Positions 8,094-15,693 of a DNA stretch of 64,000 nt are shown here, one piece after another; the stretch's first letter is position 1, and each line of letters starts with the position of its first letter. Below the pieces are notes generated by a model. The model was not told the DNA's origin. It did no database searches and saw only the letters and a program-made list of their open reading frames with translations. This DNA comes from Faecalispora sporosphaeroides DSM 1294 (lineage in GTDB: Bacteria > Bacillota > Clostridia > Oscillospirales > Acutalibacteraceae), in contig KB911069.1 in the NCBI GenBank assembly GCA_000383295.1, forward strand, positions 126,728 through 190,727, read 5' to 3'. The position numbers and the translations under genes are program-made.

Positions 8094-9275
8094 ATGGCTT
8101 CAATCCTGTTTCGCAACGCCCGGATCGTAACTCCCACCGGCGTTACCCCCGGCGAGCTTATGGTGGAAGACGGTGTCATCTCGCAGGTACGCTTTGACCG
8201 CGGCATCGACGCCCCCGCAGACCGCATCATCGACGCGGGCGGGCGCTATCTTTCCCCAGGCTTTATCGATATTCATACCCACGGCGCGGGCGGTGCCGAT
8301 TTCATGGACGGAACGCTGGATGCGATCTATCAGGCGTGCCGCAAGCATATGGAGCACGGCACCACCTCCATCGCACCTACCACCATTACCAGCACAAAGG
8401 ATTCCCTGCTCTCGTTTGTCGACCTGTTCAATCAGGTACAGCTGGACCGCGAAGACATCCCCAACATCCTTGGCCTGCATCTGGAAGGCCCTTATTTTGC
8501 CTATGAACAGCGCGGTGCGCAGGACCCGAAATATCTGCGCAGCCCTGACCCAGAAGAATACAATGAGGTGCTGCGCCGTACCGACCGCATCATTCGCTGG
8601 TCGTTTGCCGTGGAGCTGGACGGGGCAGACCTGTTTCTGCGTACGCTGCGGGAGCATGGTATCATTAGCTCGCTGGCGCATTCGGATGCCACCTGCCCGC
8701 AGGTATTCCGCGCCTATGAAAACGGTATCTCGGCGCTCACTCATTTTTACTCCGCCATGTCCGGTGTGCGCCGCATCAATGCGTACCGCGTCGCTGGCGC
8801 GATCGAAGCGGGCTACCTGCTGGATGATCTGTTTGTGGAGGTCATCGCCGACGGCAAGCATCTTCCCGCCGAGCTTCTCCAGCTGATCTACAAGATCAAG
8901 GGCCCCGAGCGCATCTGCCTTGTCACCGATTCGATGCGAGCCGCCGGAATGCCTGACGGCAGCTATATCCTCGGTAACCGGGAAACCGGCATGGAAACCA
9001 TTGTGGAAGACGGCGTCGCCAAGCTGCCCGATCGCTCCGCGTTTGCGGGGAGCGTCGCTACAACCGATCGTCTGGTGCGCACTATGCTGCAAATGACGAC
9101 GGCGCCCCTGCATGAGGCGGTTAAGATGATGACGCTTACGCCCGCGCGCCTGCTGCGCATCGACGACCGCAAGGGATCGATCAGCGAAGGCAAGGATGCA
9201 GACCTGCTGCTCTTTGACGAAAATATCAACGTCGAAACGGTTCTGGTGCGCGGACGCATCCTCAAAGAAAAATGA
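8094..9275 (+). CDS. nagA: N-acetylglucosamine-6-phosphate deacetylase
   Basis: NagA removes acetate from N-acetylglucosamine-6-phosphate to give glucosamine-6-phosphate, the substrate of NagB. This 393-residue protein has the amidohydrolase-fold signatures HTHGAGGADFMDG (61-73), GLHLEGPYF, LAHSDAT, VTDSMRAAGMPDGSY and FAGSVATTDRLV. The usual THLFNAM reads THFYSAM here. ATG 8094 is chosen because AAAGGAAGGG lies just upstream; the frame is open further 5' but there the codons overlap the SIS gene. It is the last cargo gene and is followed by a strong terminator. Confidence 0.92.
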   Translation: MASILFRNARIVTPTGVTPGELMVEDGVISQVRFDRGIDAPADRIIDAGGRYLSPGFIDIHTHGAGGADFMDGTLDAIYQACRKHMEHGTTSIAPTTITSTKDSLLSFVDLFNQVQLDREDIPNILGLHLEGPYFAYEQRGAQDPKYLRSPDPEEYNEVLRRTDRIIRWSFAVELDGADLFLRTLREHGIISSLAHSDATCPQVFRAYENGISALTHFYSAMSGVRRINAYRVAGAIEAGYLLDDLFVEVIADGKHLPAELLQLIYKIKGPERICLVTDSMRAAGMPDGSYILGNRETGMETIVEDGVAKLPDRSAFAGSVATTDRLVRTMLQMTTAPLHEAVKMMTLTPARLLRIDDRKGSISEGKDADLLLFDENINVETVLVRGRILKEK

Positions 9276-9295
9276 ACAGGTACTGAGATGCCGCA

Positions 9296-9335
9296 GAATA
9301 AAAATCCACCGGTTGCGGCCGGTGGATTTTTATTC
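9296..9335. terminator. Rho-independent terminator of the catabolic operon
   Basis: A perfect 17-bp stem (9296-9312 with 9319-9335) around TTGCGG, A-rich on the left and T-rich on the right, so it can act in both directions. It lies 20 bp after the nagA stop. Confidence 0.88.
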
Positions 9336-9762
9336 TCACAAACATGAATGAACCCTCTCACCCTTGGAAGAAACCTTTCGGAAAACCCACTCCGCAGGAA
9401 GCTTTAAGCAGAAGCTGTTTATGGTTTCGCGTTGAACCTGTGAAACGGCATTGTTGCCCATGCTTCAGGCGGCTTTCAGCTGTCAGCCGAACCTATCAGC
9501 TGCTGGCAGTGGTTCGGTTTTCAGAAGCTCCGTAAGCATGCTCCTCCCGCTTCCACAGCTGAAAAAGCGCTTGAACAACGCTTCTTTGTCATTTACTGTT
9601 TCCGTACCTGGAAACAGCGCGTCGCAAAGACGCCAATTCTTTTGGCTTGGCCGGTGCCGATCACGGCTTGTCACGGTGTCATATGTTCTGCCGCTGTGCA
9701 ATACATAATGAATGTGTGTGGGATGGGGAGAATCCAAACCATTCCTTAAATAGAGAGCGGTT
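9336..9762. other. Non-coding stretch between cargo and recombinase
   Basis: About 430 bp with only short, unconvincing open frames and no recognisable protein. It probably holds the recombinase promoter, but I cannot point to good -35/-10 boxes. Confidence 0.4.
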
Positions 9763-9780
9763 ATGAAGAAGGGAGAGAAA

Positions 9781-11418
9781 ATGGGGCGCAGAGATCACGC
9801 CTTGACAGGCACGGCGAAAGAGATGCAGCGCAGCGCGTGGAAAATCGCCGTTTATATCCGGCTTTCCAAAGAGGACGGAAGTGATGTGAGCTACAGTGTG
9901 ATCAATCAAAAGGCTTTGATATTAAAATACATAGAGCAACTGAAAGCGGAAGAAAAAGAGGAATACGCCGTTGTCGACTTTTATACCGACGACGGGCTGA
10001 CGGGAACCGACGACTCCCGTGAAGAGTTTCAGCGGATGCTGCGGGATATTGAAAGAAAAAGGATAAACTGCATCATCGTAAAGGATCTTTCGCGCCCGTT
10101 CCGCAACTATGCGGATCAGGGCTATTATCTGGAATATTTTTTCCCGCTGCACGATGTCCGCTTTATTTCATTGCAGCTCCCATTTCTCGACAGCTATCTG
10201 TATCCGGAAACGATGCAGAGCATCGCCGTCCCGATGCAGGGCGTTGTAAACGACAATCATTGCAGAGAGACCTCTATCAAAGTGCGCCAGGTATTTAACT
10301 ATAAGCGAAGTCAGGGGGAGTTTATCGGGGCGTTTGCCCCTTACGGCTACCGGAAAGACCCCGAGGATAAGAACAGACTGATGGTGGATGAAGAGGCTGC
10401 GGCGGTGGTGCGGGAAATTTATCGCTGGTTTGTCGTGGAGGGAATGAGCAAAATGGCAATTGCGAAAAGACTTTCCAGCCAGGGAACGCTCAATCCCGCC
10501 TCTTATAAAAGGGAAAACGGATTAAAATATGAAAACCCCAATACTCATTTTGACTGCACGTTGTGGAGTGCCGCAACGGTTACAAGAATACTGAAAAATC
10601 CCACCTATTTGGGCCACATGGTGCAGGGGCGGCAGAGGGTAAAAAGCTACAAGGTGCATCATCGTGTTGCCGTTCCGGAAAGCGACTGGTTCCTCGTTGA
10701 AAACACACACGAGCCGATCATCAGCCGGGAACTTTTCGACAAGGCCCAAAGTCTGCATGGACGTGATACGAGAACAGCTCCGCAAAAACAGGAGTTGTAT
10801 CTGTTCTCGGGCCTTTTGCGCTGCGCCGACTGCCACAAAGCGATGCACCGAAAAAAGTACGGCAAATATGTATACTACGTTTGCCGAACCTACAAAGACC
10901 TTTCGGCCTGCTCAAAGCATACCATTCGGGAAGAGGATTTAATCAAGGGGGTTCTTGAAACGATTCGGATTCAAATTCAGCTGGTCGATTCCATCGCGGA
11001 AATCATTCAGAAAATTCATGATTCACCGGCTGCTCAGGTTCAATCGAAACGGCTTGCCGAGAATTTGAAAAACCGGGAACGCGAGCTGGAAAAGGCGACG
11101 CGTTGGAAGGATTCCCTGTATGAAAGCTGGCAGAACGGCGATATCAGCAAGGAAGATTACACCAGAATGAAAGCGAAGTACGAAGAGCAGATAGAACAGC
11201 TGGGGAAGTCGATCTGTTCTTTGCGCAAGGAGCAGGAAACACTTTTGGGGAACGTTGGTCCGGATTCTCCCTTACTTCAACACCTTATCCAATATAACAA
11301 TATTGAGGAATTGAGTCGCGGACTTCTCATAGAACTGGTAGGAACCATTTTCATTCATAAAAATGGGGAAATCACGATCCAGTTTAAATGTGCCGATCCA
11401 TATATAAGCGTGCTGTAG
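9781..11418 (+). CDS. Large serine recombinase (site-specific integrase)
   Basis: A 545-residue serine integrase of the kind found on clostridial integrative elements. The N-terminal resolvase domain has the nucleophile motif YIRLSKEDG (Ser29 counted from ATG 9781), DDGLTG and [10 protein letters not shown], which keeps the catalytic arginines. Next come a recombinase domain (about 155-290), a zinc ribbon with CADCHKAM and a second Cys pair ([16 protein letters not shown]), and a C-terminal coiled coil. Such enzymes join attP and attB across a 2-bp core and need a directionality factor to excise; none is visible here. ATG 9781 is preferred because AAGGGAGAG precedes it; ATG 9763 is in frame with a poorer site. 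Confidence 0.93.
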   Translation: MGRRDHALTGTAKEMQRSAWKIAVYIRLSKEDGSDVSYSVINQKALILKYIEQLKAEEKEEYAVVDFYTDDGLTGTDDSREEFQRMLRDIERKRINCIIVKDLSRPFRNYADQGYYLEYFFPLHDVRFISLQLPFLDSYLYPETMQSIAVPMQGVVNDNHCRETSIKVRQVFNYKRSQGEFIGAFAPYGYRKDPEDKNRLMVDEEAAAVVREIYRWFVVEGMSKMAIAKRLSSQGTLNPASYKRENGLKYENPNTHFDCTLWSAATVTRILKNPTYLGHMVQGRQRVKSYKVHHRVAVPESDWFLVENTHEPIISRELFDKAQSLHGRDTRTAPQKQELYLFSGLLRCADCHKAMHRKKYGKYVYYVCRTYKDLSACSKHTIREEDLIKGVLETIRIQIQLVDSIAEIIQKIHDSPAAQVQSKRLAENLKNRERELEKATRWKDSLYESWQNGDISKEDYTRMKAKYEEQIEQLGKSICSLRKEQETLLGNVGPDSPLLQHLIQYNNIEELSRGLLIELVGTIFIHKNGEITIQFKCADPYISVL

Positions 11419-11930
11419 AATTTATTGAGAAGAATAAAAATTGACCGGATTTCCAACTCTTCTCTAATTTTTGGCCCTAATTCAAATGCACCGGTGGGGC
11501 CAGTAGGCCCTATCGCACCATCGGTACCCGTGGGGCCTGTCGGCCCAGTGGGGCCCTGTGCCCCGGTGGCTCCCGTTGCGCCAGTCGGCCCAGTGGGGCC
11601 CTGTGCCCCGGTGGCTCCCGTTGCGCCAGTTGGCCCGGTGGGGCCCTGTGCCCCGGTGGCTCCCGTTGCGCCAGTCGGCCCGGTGGGGCCCTGTGCGCCG
11701 GTGGCTCCTGTTGCGCCTGTCGGCCCGGTGGGACCCTGTGCCCCGGTGGCTCCTGTTGCGCCTGTCGGCCCGGTGGGACCCTGTGCCCCGGTGGCTCCCG
11801 TTGCTCCCGTTGCGCCTGTCGGGCCCGTGGGCCCCGTGGGCCCGGCGGTGCCACAGCAGCATACTACATCCCTTGGCTGGCAAGGATTACAACTTCGGTA
11901 TATATTCATCTCCGGTTCAAAATATGCCAT
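11355..11930 (-). CDS. Collagen-like Gly-X-Y protein, interrupted by the element
   Basis: The 191-residue frame starts with a Cys-rich head ([13 protein letters not shown]) followed by uninterrupted Gly-X-Y repeats rich in GPT, GAT and GAQ, as in BclA-type exosporium and other surface collagen-like proteins of spore-formers. Only codons down to 11487 belong to the original gene (148 codons). The last 43 residues, starting [10 protein letters not shown], are encoded by the element and overlap the 3' end of the recombinase gene on the other strand, so the product made now is a chimera lacking its natural C-terminal domain. GAGGTAA precedes the ATG. A spore-coat role is inferred from the family only. 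Confidence 0.75.
   Translation of the reverse strand: MAYFEPEMNIYRSCNPCQPRDVVCCCGTAGPTGPTGPTGATGATGATGAQGPTGPTGATGATGAQGPTGPTGATGATGAQGPTGPTGATGATGAQGPTGPTGATGATGAQGPTGPTGATGATGAQGPTGPTGPTGTDGAIGPTGPTGAFELGPKIREELEIRSIFILLNKFYSTLIYGSAHLNWIVISPFL
11471..11506. other. Putative attR junction
   Basis: Element sequence ends at TGCA (11487-11490) and collagen coding resumes with CCGGTGGGGCC. Together with the left junction it allows the empty site and the circular-form site to be reconstructed. Confidence 0.55.
11546..11815. repeat. Six tandem 45-bp repeats in the collagen-like gene
   Basis: The unit encodes 15 residues ([15 protein letters not shown]) and occurs six times with a few silent or near-silent differences. 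Copies toward the 5' end of the gene share TCCTGT in place of TCCCGT, which suggests stepwise duplication. Copy number is likely to vary between strains. Confidence 0.85.
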
Positions 11931-12142
11931 TCTGTTACCTCATTTATTCTAAAATTACCCAGGGTTTTGATCAAAACAGTAGGGCATACACTATCATATG
12001 AGAGCTTGGCACAGAGGGCACAATACATTAAAAATTTTTGGTCAAGCATCGCTTAAAGAAAAAAGTTCGGGGCAGTTGGTTGAAAGTAACTTATAACTAA
12101 AAATATTTATGTCAAAATTTACAAATAATTGCGAAACATTCC

Positions 12143-12171
12143 TTGTGAAGGAGAATCATTTCTGATACAAT
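12143..12171 (+). promoter_or_regulatory. Sigma-A promoter of the GGDEF gene
   Basis: TTGTGA at 12143-12148, 17-bp spacer, TACAAT at 12166-12171. The rest of 11931-12250 is AT-rich with no gene. On the minus strand CATATGATA (11992-12000) resembles a sigma-E/sigma-K -10 box for the collagen-like gene, but no convincing -35 accompanies it. Confidence 0.6.
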
Positions 12172-12251
12172 AATGAAGGAATCGCAAGAATTGCTCCGGC
12201 AGCCAAAGAAATGGATCTACATAAGAATGGAAGAGCTTGGAGGAAAAGAAC

Positions 12252-13169
12252 GTGTTTGATGAGGGTGCTGAGAAAACAAAATATAAAATACTGATCGTTG
12301 AAGACAGTCTGTTCAATCAGATGGTACTGCGGAAGATTCTGGAGGACGGTTATACGATTGCGACATCTGCCACAGCGGAAGATGCGCTGCGAAAGGTGCA
12401 GACATTTGAGCCGCATCTGATTCTGCTCGATATCATCCTGCCGGATGCGAATGGATTTGACGTTCTTGTTACGCTGAAACAATCCGAAAATACCCGCAGT
12501 ATTCCGGTCATTATTATCACGGGCCTTGACAGTGACGAGGACGAGGAAAAGGGGTTTCTGCTTGGAGCGGTGGATTATATCAAGCGTCCGTTTAAGAACG
12601 CGATTGTTCTGGCCCGCGTGAATACACAAATTCATATTATTAAGCAGATTGAGACGATCAAACACCTTAGCCTGATGGACGGCCTGACCGGGATTGCCAA
12701 CCGGCGCGCGTTTGATATTCAGCTGCGGTATGAATGGAACCGTGCGGCGCGCGAGCGCGGCTGGCTGAGCATGATCATGCTGGATGTCGACAGATTCAAA
12801 GAGTGCAACGATACATACGGGCACCGGCATGGGGATTTTATGCTGCAAATAGTGGCGCAAACCCTGAAAGAAAAGCTGAAATCTGTAACGGATTTTTTTT
12901 ACCGGTACGGTGGTGACGAATTTGCCATATTGCTCCCCGGCTTGCCCGCAGAAAAGGCAAGAGTTCTTTCGCAGAGTCTGGTGGCGAGCGTAAACCAAAT
13001 GCTGCGTTCAGCCGTGAAGGCTCAAAGCTCCTGTGCTCACAGCATCAGCCTGGGTTCGGCGTCTATGCTGCCGCAGCCGGAGCAGAGCCCGGCCGCGCTG
13101 GTGGAACGGGCGGATAAAAAGCTGTATCTGGCCAAGCAAAACGGGCGAAATCAAGCGCAGTGTGAATAA
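12252..13169 (+). CDS. Response regulator with GGDEF diguanylate cyclase domain
   Basis: Residues 10-125 are a receiver domain (IVEDS, phospho-acceptor Asp60 in LILLDIILPD, YIKRPF switch lysine). Residues 138-305 are a GGDEF domain with an intact YGGDEF (219-224) and the upstream LDVDRFKECND metal/GTP motif, so it should make cyclic di-GMP when phosphorylated. The residues before GGDEF lack RxxD, so product inhibition at an I-site is not expected. The start is GTG 12252, 7 nt after GGAGGA. No histidine kinase is adjacent. Its place next to the flagellar region suggests control of motility versus surface attachment. Confidence 0.88.
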   Translation: MFDEGAEKTKYKILIVEDSLFNQMVLRKILEDGYTIATSATAEDALRKVQTFEPHLILLDIILPDANGFDVLVTLKQSENTRSIPVIIITGLDSDEDEEKGFLLGAVDYIKRPFKNAIVLARVNTQIHIIKQIETIKHLSLMDGLTGIANRRAFDIQLRYEWNRAARERGWLSMIMLDVDRFKECNDTYGHRHGDFMLQIVAQTLKEKLKSVTDFFYRYGGDEFAILLPGLPAEKARVLSQSLVASVNQMLRSAVKAQSSCAHSISLGSASMLPQPEQSPAALVERADKKLYLAKQNGRNQAQCE

Positions 13170-13207
13170 AGAAGCGCATAGGAGGATGGCCTCCGATGCG
13201 CTTCTTT
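13168..13207 (+). terminator. Terminator of the GGDEF gene
   Basis: A 12-bp stem, AAAGAAGCGCAT with ATGCGCTTCTTT, with a nested GGAGG/CCTCC stem and a T-run. It overlaps the stop codon region. Confidence 0.85.
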
Positions 13208-13233
13208 TATTGCCTGCAAAAGATAAATATAAA

Positions 13234-13273
13234 ATAGGGAAGGCAGGCAGCCGAAGCTGTCTGCCTTCCCTAT
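13234..13273 (-). terminator. Terminator of the flagellin gene
   Basis: Near-perfect 18-bp stem (13234-13251 with 13256-13273) closed by a TTCG tetraloop on the minus strand and followed by TTTT. It is very stable, as expected for a highly expressed flagellin mRNA. Confidence 0.88.
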
Positions 13274-13315
13274 CCCGTTTCCGGGTAAGCTAAATCAAGT
13301 TCAAAAGTAAGTGGA

Positions 13316-14791
13316 TTACTGGAGGAGCTTCAAGATGCTCTGGGGCTGAGTGTTGGCCTGAGCCAGCATGGACTGCGCAGCCTGAGTCAGAACATTGTTC
13401 TTGGTCATCTCCATCATTTCCTTCGCCATGTCGACGTCGCGAATGCGGCTCTCGGCGCTGGTCAGGTTCTCGCTGGTCACACCCAGATTGTTCACGGTGT
13501 GCTCAAGGCGGTTCTGCAGAGCACCCAGGTCAGCACGAGTGCCGGAAACAGTGTTGATTGCTTCTTCAATCGTGGAAATTGCTTCCAGAGCGCTGTCCTG
13601 AGAAGCAACACTAACGTTGCTGATTCCCAAGCCCTTAGAACTCATGTCGGCAATGCTCAAAGAAACCTGCTGATCAGCAGTAGCTCCAGCACCGATCTGC
13701 AATTTCAAACCCTTATTGCCAATCTCAGAAGCATCAATTGTTACTGTACCAGTAGTATTTGTAGCGGTAGAAACACCATTACCTTTTAAAGCAGCTACCA
13801 AATTGTCTGCGGTGTCAGTTGCGGCTGTACCAATTATAACAGCAGTATTTCCAGAAGCTACTTTGTTAACATCAGCGGCGGTCTGGAACTCATAGGTCTT
13901 ACCACCAATGACGAGGGTATCGCCTGCACTAACATTAGCATTGGTGATAGCGATCGATTCCTGACCAGCTGTGCCAGCAGCATAAGTAGCGCCTGTTGCA
14001 CTTGCACCGGAACCTGCAGCAGTAGTGAAGGAAAGGATCTGCGGAGCGTTTGCGCCTTTTTCTTTGGAAGTAAAGGTGTCTGAAGAAGAATCATAAGAGA
14101 ACAAAGAAGCCAACTCACTGTTGTCGAAAGCAGTCTTAAAAGCAGCTTCAGTATTGGTAGCACCAGTAGTACCATCATCGGAGCCAACATACTTAATGGT
14201 AGCTTCCTTCATTTCAGAGCCGGAAAAATACTTAATCGTAACGCTCCGCTCAGTCGCAGCGTCCGCAGCAGCAGTCCAAGTTCCCATTTTAGCTGTACTT
14301 GCAGTAGCAGTTGCTTCAGTAACTGCGAAAGCAGTAGCATCAGAGGTAGTGGATTTTGCATAAGTCTTCAGGCTACCATCCAACAGGTTGATCTTGTTGA
14401 AGTTGGTAGAAGTGGAGATTCTGTCGATTTCGCTCTTCAGAGCGTCAACTTCCTTCTGGATGTTCTCACGGTCAACATCGTTCTGGTAGGTGCCGTTGGA
14501 GGACTGAGTAGCCAGCTCCTTCATTCTCTGCAGAATGCTGTGAGTCTCGTTCAGAGCGCCCTCAGCGGTCTGTACCAGAGAGATACCGTCGTTGGCGTTG
14601 TTGGTTGCCTGATCCAGGCCGCGGATCTGGGAACGCATCTTCTCAGAAATCGCAAGACCGGCAGCGTCATCGCCCGCACGGTTGATCTTATAGCCCGAAG
14701 AAAGCTTTTCAAGGTTCTTCGCAACGCTGTTGTTGTTGATGCCCAGCTGTCTGTTCGCGTTAATCGCGGAAATGTTGTGCTGAATACGCAT
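13316..14791 (-). CDS. fliC: Flagellin
   Basis: The filament subunit (also called hag), 491 residues. The conserved N-terminal D0/D1 region ([37 protein letters not shown]) and C-terminal D1/D0 region ([18 protein letters not shown], ending SILKLLQ) are intact. The middle (about 145-390) is Ala/Thr/Ser-rich and variable, which is the surface-exposed part and makes the protein longer than minimal 270-residue flagellins. It has its own sigma-D promoter, a leader with CsrA-type sites and a strong terminator. fliW and csrA lie just upstream on the same strand, matching the FliW-CsrA-flagellin control circuit known in Bacillus. Confidence 0.97.
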   Translation of the reverse strand: MRIQHNISAINANRQLGINNNSVAKNLEKLSSGYKINRAGDDAAGLAISEKMRSQIRGLDQATNNANDGISLVQTAEGALNETHSILQRMKELATQSSNGTYQNDVDRENIQKEVDALKSEIDRISTSTNFNKINLLDGSLKTYAKSTTSDATAFAVTEATATASTAKMGTWTAAADAATERSVTIKYFSGSEMKEATIKYVGSDDGTTGATNTEAAFKTAFDNSELASLFSYDSSSDTFTSKEKGANAPQILSFTTAAGSGASATGATYAAGTAGQESIAITNANVSAGDTLVIGGKTYEFQTAADVNKVASGNTAVIIGTAATDTADNLVAALKGNGVSTATNTTGTVTIDASEIGNKGLKLQIGAGATADQQVSLSIADMSSKGLGISNVSVASQDSALEAISTIEEAINTVSGTRADLGALQNRLEHTVNNLGVTSENLTSAESRIRDVDMAKEMMEMTKNNVLTQAAQSMLAQANTQPQSILKLLQ

Positions 14792-14868
14792 AATTTTTTC
14801 CTCCTGAAATTTTGTTTTTATTCCGCGGGGAAATCCCTGCGGTATAGGGAAAGGGCGTCCGTGCCCTT
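14792..14868 (-). promoter_or_regulatory. Flagellin leader with CsrA-type binding sites
   Basis: On the minus strand a hairpin AAGGGC/GCCCTT presents the hexaloop ACGGAC (plus 14851-14868), the classic CsrA recognition form of ANGGA in a loop. A second GGA is in the Shine-Dalgarno sequence CAGGAGG (14797-14807), and an AGGGA-containing hairpin lies between (14823-14842). Binding at both ends would block ribosomes, as established for Bacillus hag. Confidence 0.65.
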
Positions 14869-14970
14869 GCCTTTTGATTTATGCACCACTCCCACCAGAG
14901 CGGGCCCTGCCCTGCGGGAAGAGATACCAAGTGAATGTGAGAACCGTTTTTGTTTTCGGTTCTAATCTAT

Positions 14971-14997
14971 ATTTCGGTGCGGATTTGGAAAAGTTTA
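14971..14997 (-). promoter_or_regulatory. Sigma-D promoter of flagellin
   Basis: On the minus strand TAAA (14994-14997), a 15-bp spacer and ACCGAAAT (14971-14978), close to the sigma-28/sigma-D consensus TAAA-N15-GCCGATAT. It leaves a leader of about 170 nt. Confidence 0.75.
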
Positions 14998-15017
14998 GTA
15001 CCAAGATGAGAAAATTT

Positions 15018-15251
15018 TCATTCTTTTTGTTTTAATAAATCTTTCAACTCGGCTAAAGTTTGCGCCTGCAGCTTTTCGCCCGCCTCGCGATTGATAGAAG
15101 CGGTTTCCAGCAGCTCTTTTCGCGTAATGCGAACCTCTTTCGGCGCGCTGATCGCCAGCTTGACCCGGTCGCCGCTGATTTCGGAAATGCGGATTTCAAT
15201 ATTGTCGCCGATCAGGATGGATTCCGATACTTTTCTGCTAATCACCAGCAA
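15018..15251 (-). CDS. csrA: Carbon storage regulator, RNA-binding translational repressor
   Basis: A 77-residue CsrA starting at TTG 15251 (LVISRKVSESILIGDNIEI) with AAGGAGGG upstream. The longer open frame adds 21 residues absent from the family. The beta-strand core with RKVSESI and APKEVRITRKEL is intact. The C-terminal extension after the core is of the type that FliW contacts in Bacillus. CsrA represses flagellin translation and is released when FliW binds it. The gene is 19 bp after fliW. Confidence 0.93.
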   Translation of the reverse strand: MLVISRKVSESILIGDNIEIRISEISGDRVKLAISAPKEVRITRKELLETASINREAGEKLQAQTLAELKDLLKQKE

Positions 15252-15270
15252 AGCGGTTCCCTCCTTCTCA

Positions 15271-15678
15271 TCAACGGCCGTCAAAAAGCCGGTAGCGCAG
15301 AGGATATTCCGCATCCTCCAGAATCACCTGCTTTGCATGCTGATTGTAAATGTTAATCACAATCGGGGCTTTCAGATTCACCACGGAATCGGAAAGGGGA
15401 GAACGGATCACGGCGATGACCAAAAAGCAGAGATCCTCCGGTTGAGGGTTGCCCAGCAGCTCCAAGTCCCTCTCAGAGAGGCTCGGATGATAATCCTCAC
15501 GGATCGTAAAGGGATCCATGACAATAAAAGACGGAATCTGGCTGTCGTTGGCAGCCGTCAGGCTCCACAGAAAGTTCTCTTCGTCCTCATGAAACAAAAG
15601 ATATTCGTGAATCTCCTCAAAGCCCAAAAGGCCCTCGGGGAAAGTGATGATGTTGCGGGAATCCTGGCTCGTATCCAT
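15271..15678 (-). CDS. fliW: Flagellar assembly factor, CsrA antagonist
   Basis: FliW binds either flagellin or CsrA: when flagellin is secreted, freed FliW sequesters CsrA and flagellin translation resumes. The 135-residue protein shows the family pattern: FPEGLLGFEEIHEYLL, an acidic middle with SLTAANDSQIPSFIVMDP, and LKAPIVIN near the C-terminus. ATG 15678 is preferred (AGGAG with 9-nt spacing) over GTG 15684 (3-nt spacing). It lies between flgL and csrA on one transcript. Confidence 0.94.
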   Translation of the reverse strand: MDTSQDSRNIITFPEGLLGFEEIHEYLLFHEDEENFLWSLTAANDSQIPSFIVMDPFTIREDYHPSLSERDLELLGNPQPEDLCFLVIAVIRSPLSDSVVNLKAPIVINIYNQHAKQVILEDAEYPLRYRLFDGR

Positions 15679-15693
15679 ATCCACTTACTCCTG

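Larger units (their letters stand above)
97..11490. mobile_element. Serine-recombinase element carrying an amino-sugar catabolic operon, inserted in a collagen-like gene
   Basis: The boundaries are the two copies of TGCA at 97-100 and 11487-11490. Outside them lie collagen-like coding sequences on the same strand and in the same frame; inside them lies unrelated DNA. A large serine recombinase ends 69 bp from the right boundary, the usual place for the integrase of such elements. Cargo is a single plus-strand operon of seven genes for sugar uptake and breakdown. No replication, conjugation or phage structural genes are present, so it is either a minimal integrative cassette or a remnant. The insertion model is inferred from these junctions only; a related genome with an empty site would settle it. 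Confidence 0.72.

Noticed and set aside
11546-11815. CRISPR array
   Set aside because: The repeats are directly adjacent 45-bp coding units with no spacers.
11425-11952. Plus-strand 175-residue frame rich in Pro-Val-Ala across the collagen-like region
   Set aside because: It is the antisense image of the Gly-X-Y repeats on the minus strand, which have a proper start and ribosome binding site.
12173-12259. A 28-codon frame (MKESQELLRQPKKW...) before the GGDEF gene
   Set aside because: It starts on the -10 box of the promoter, so it would not be on the transcript with its ribosome site.
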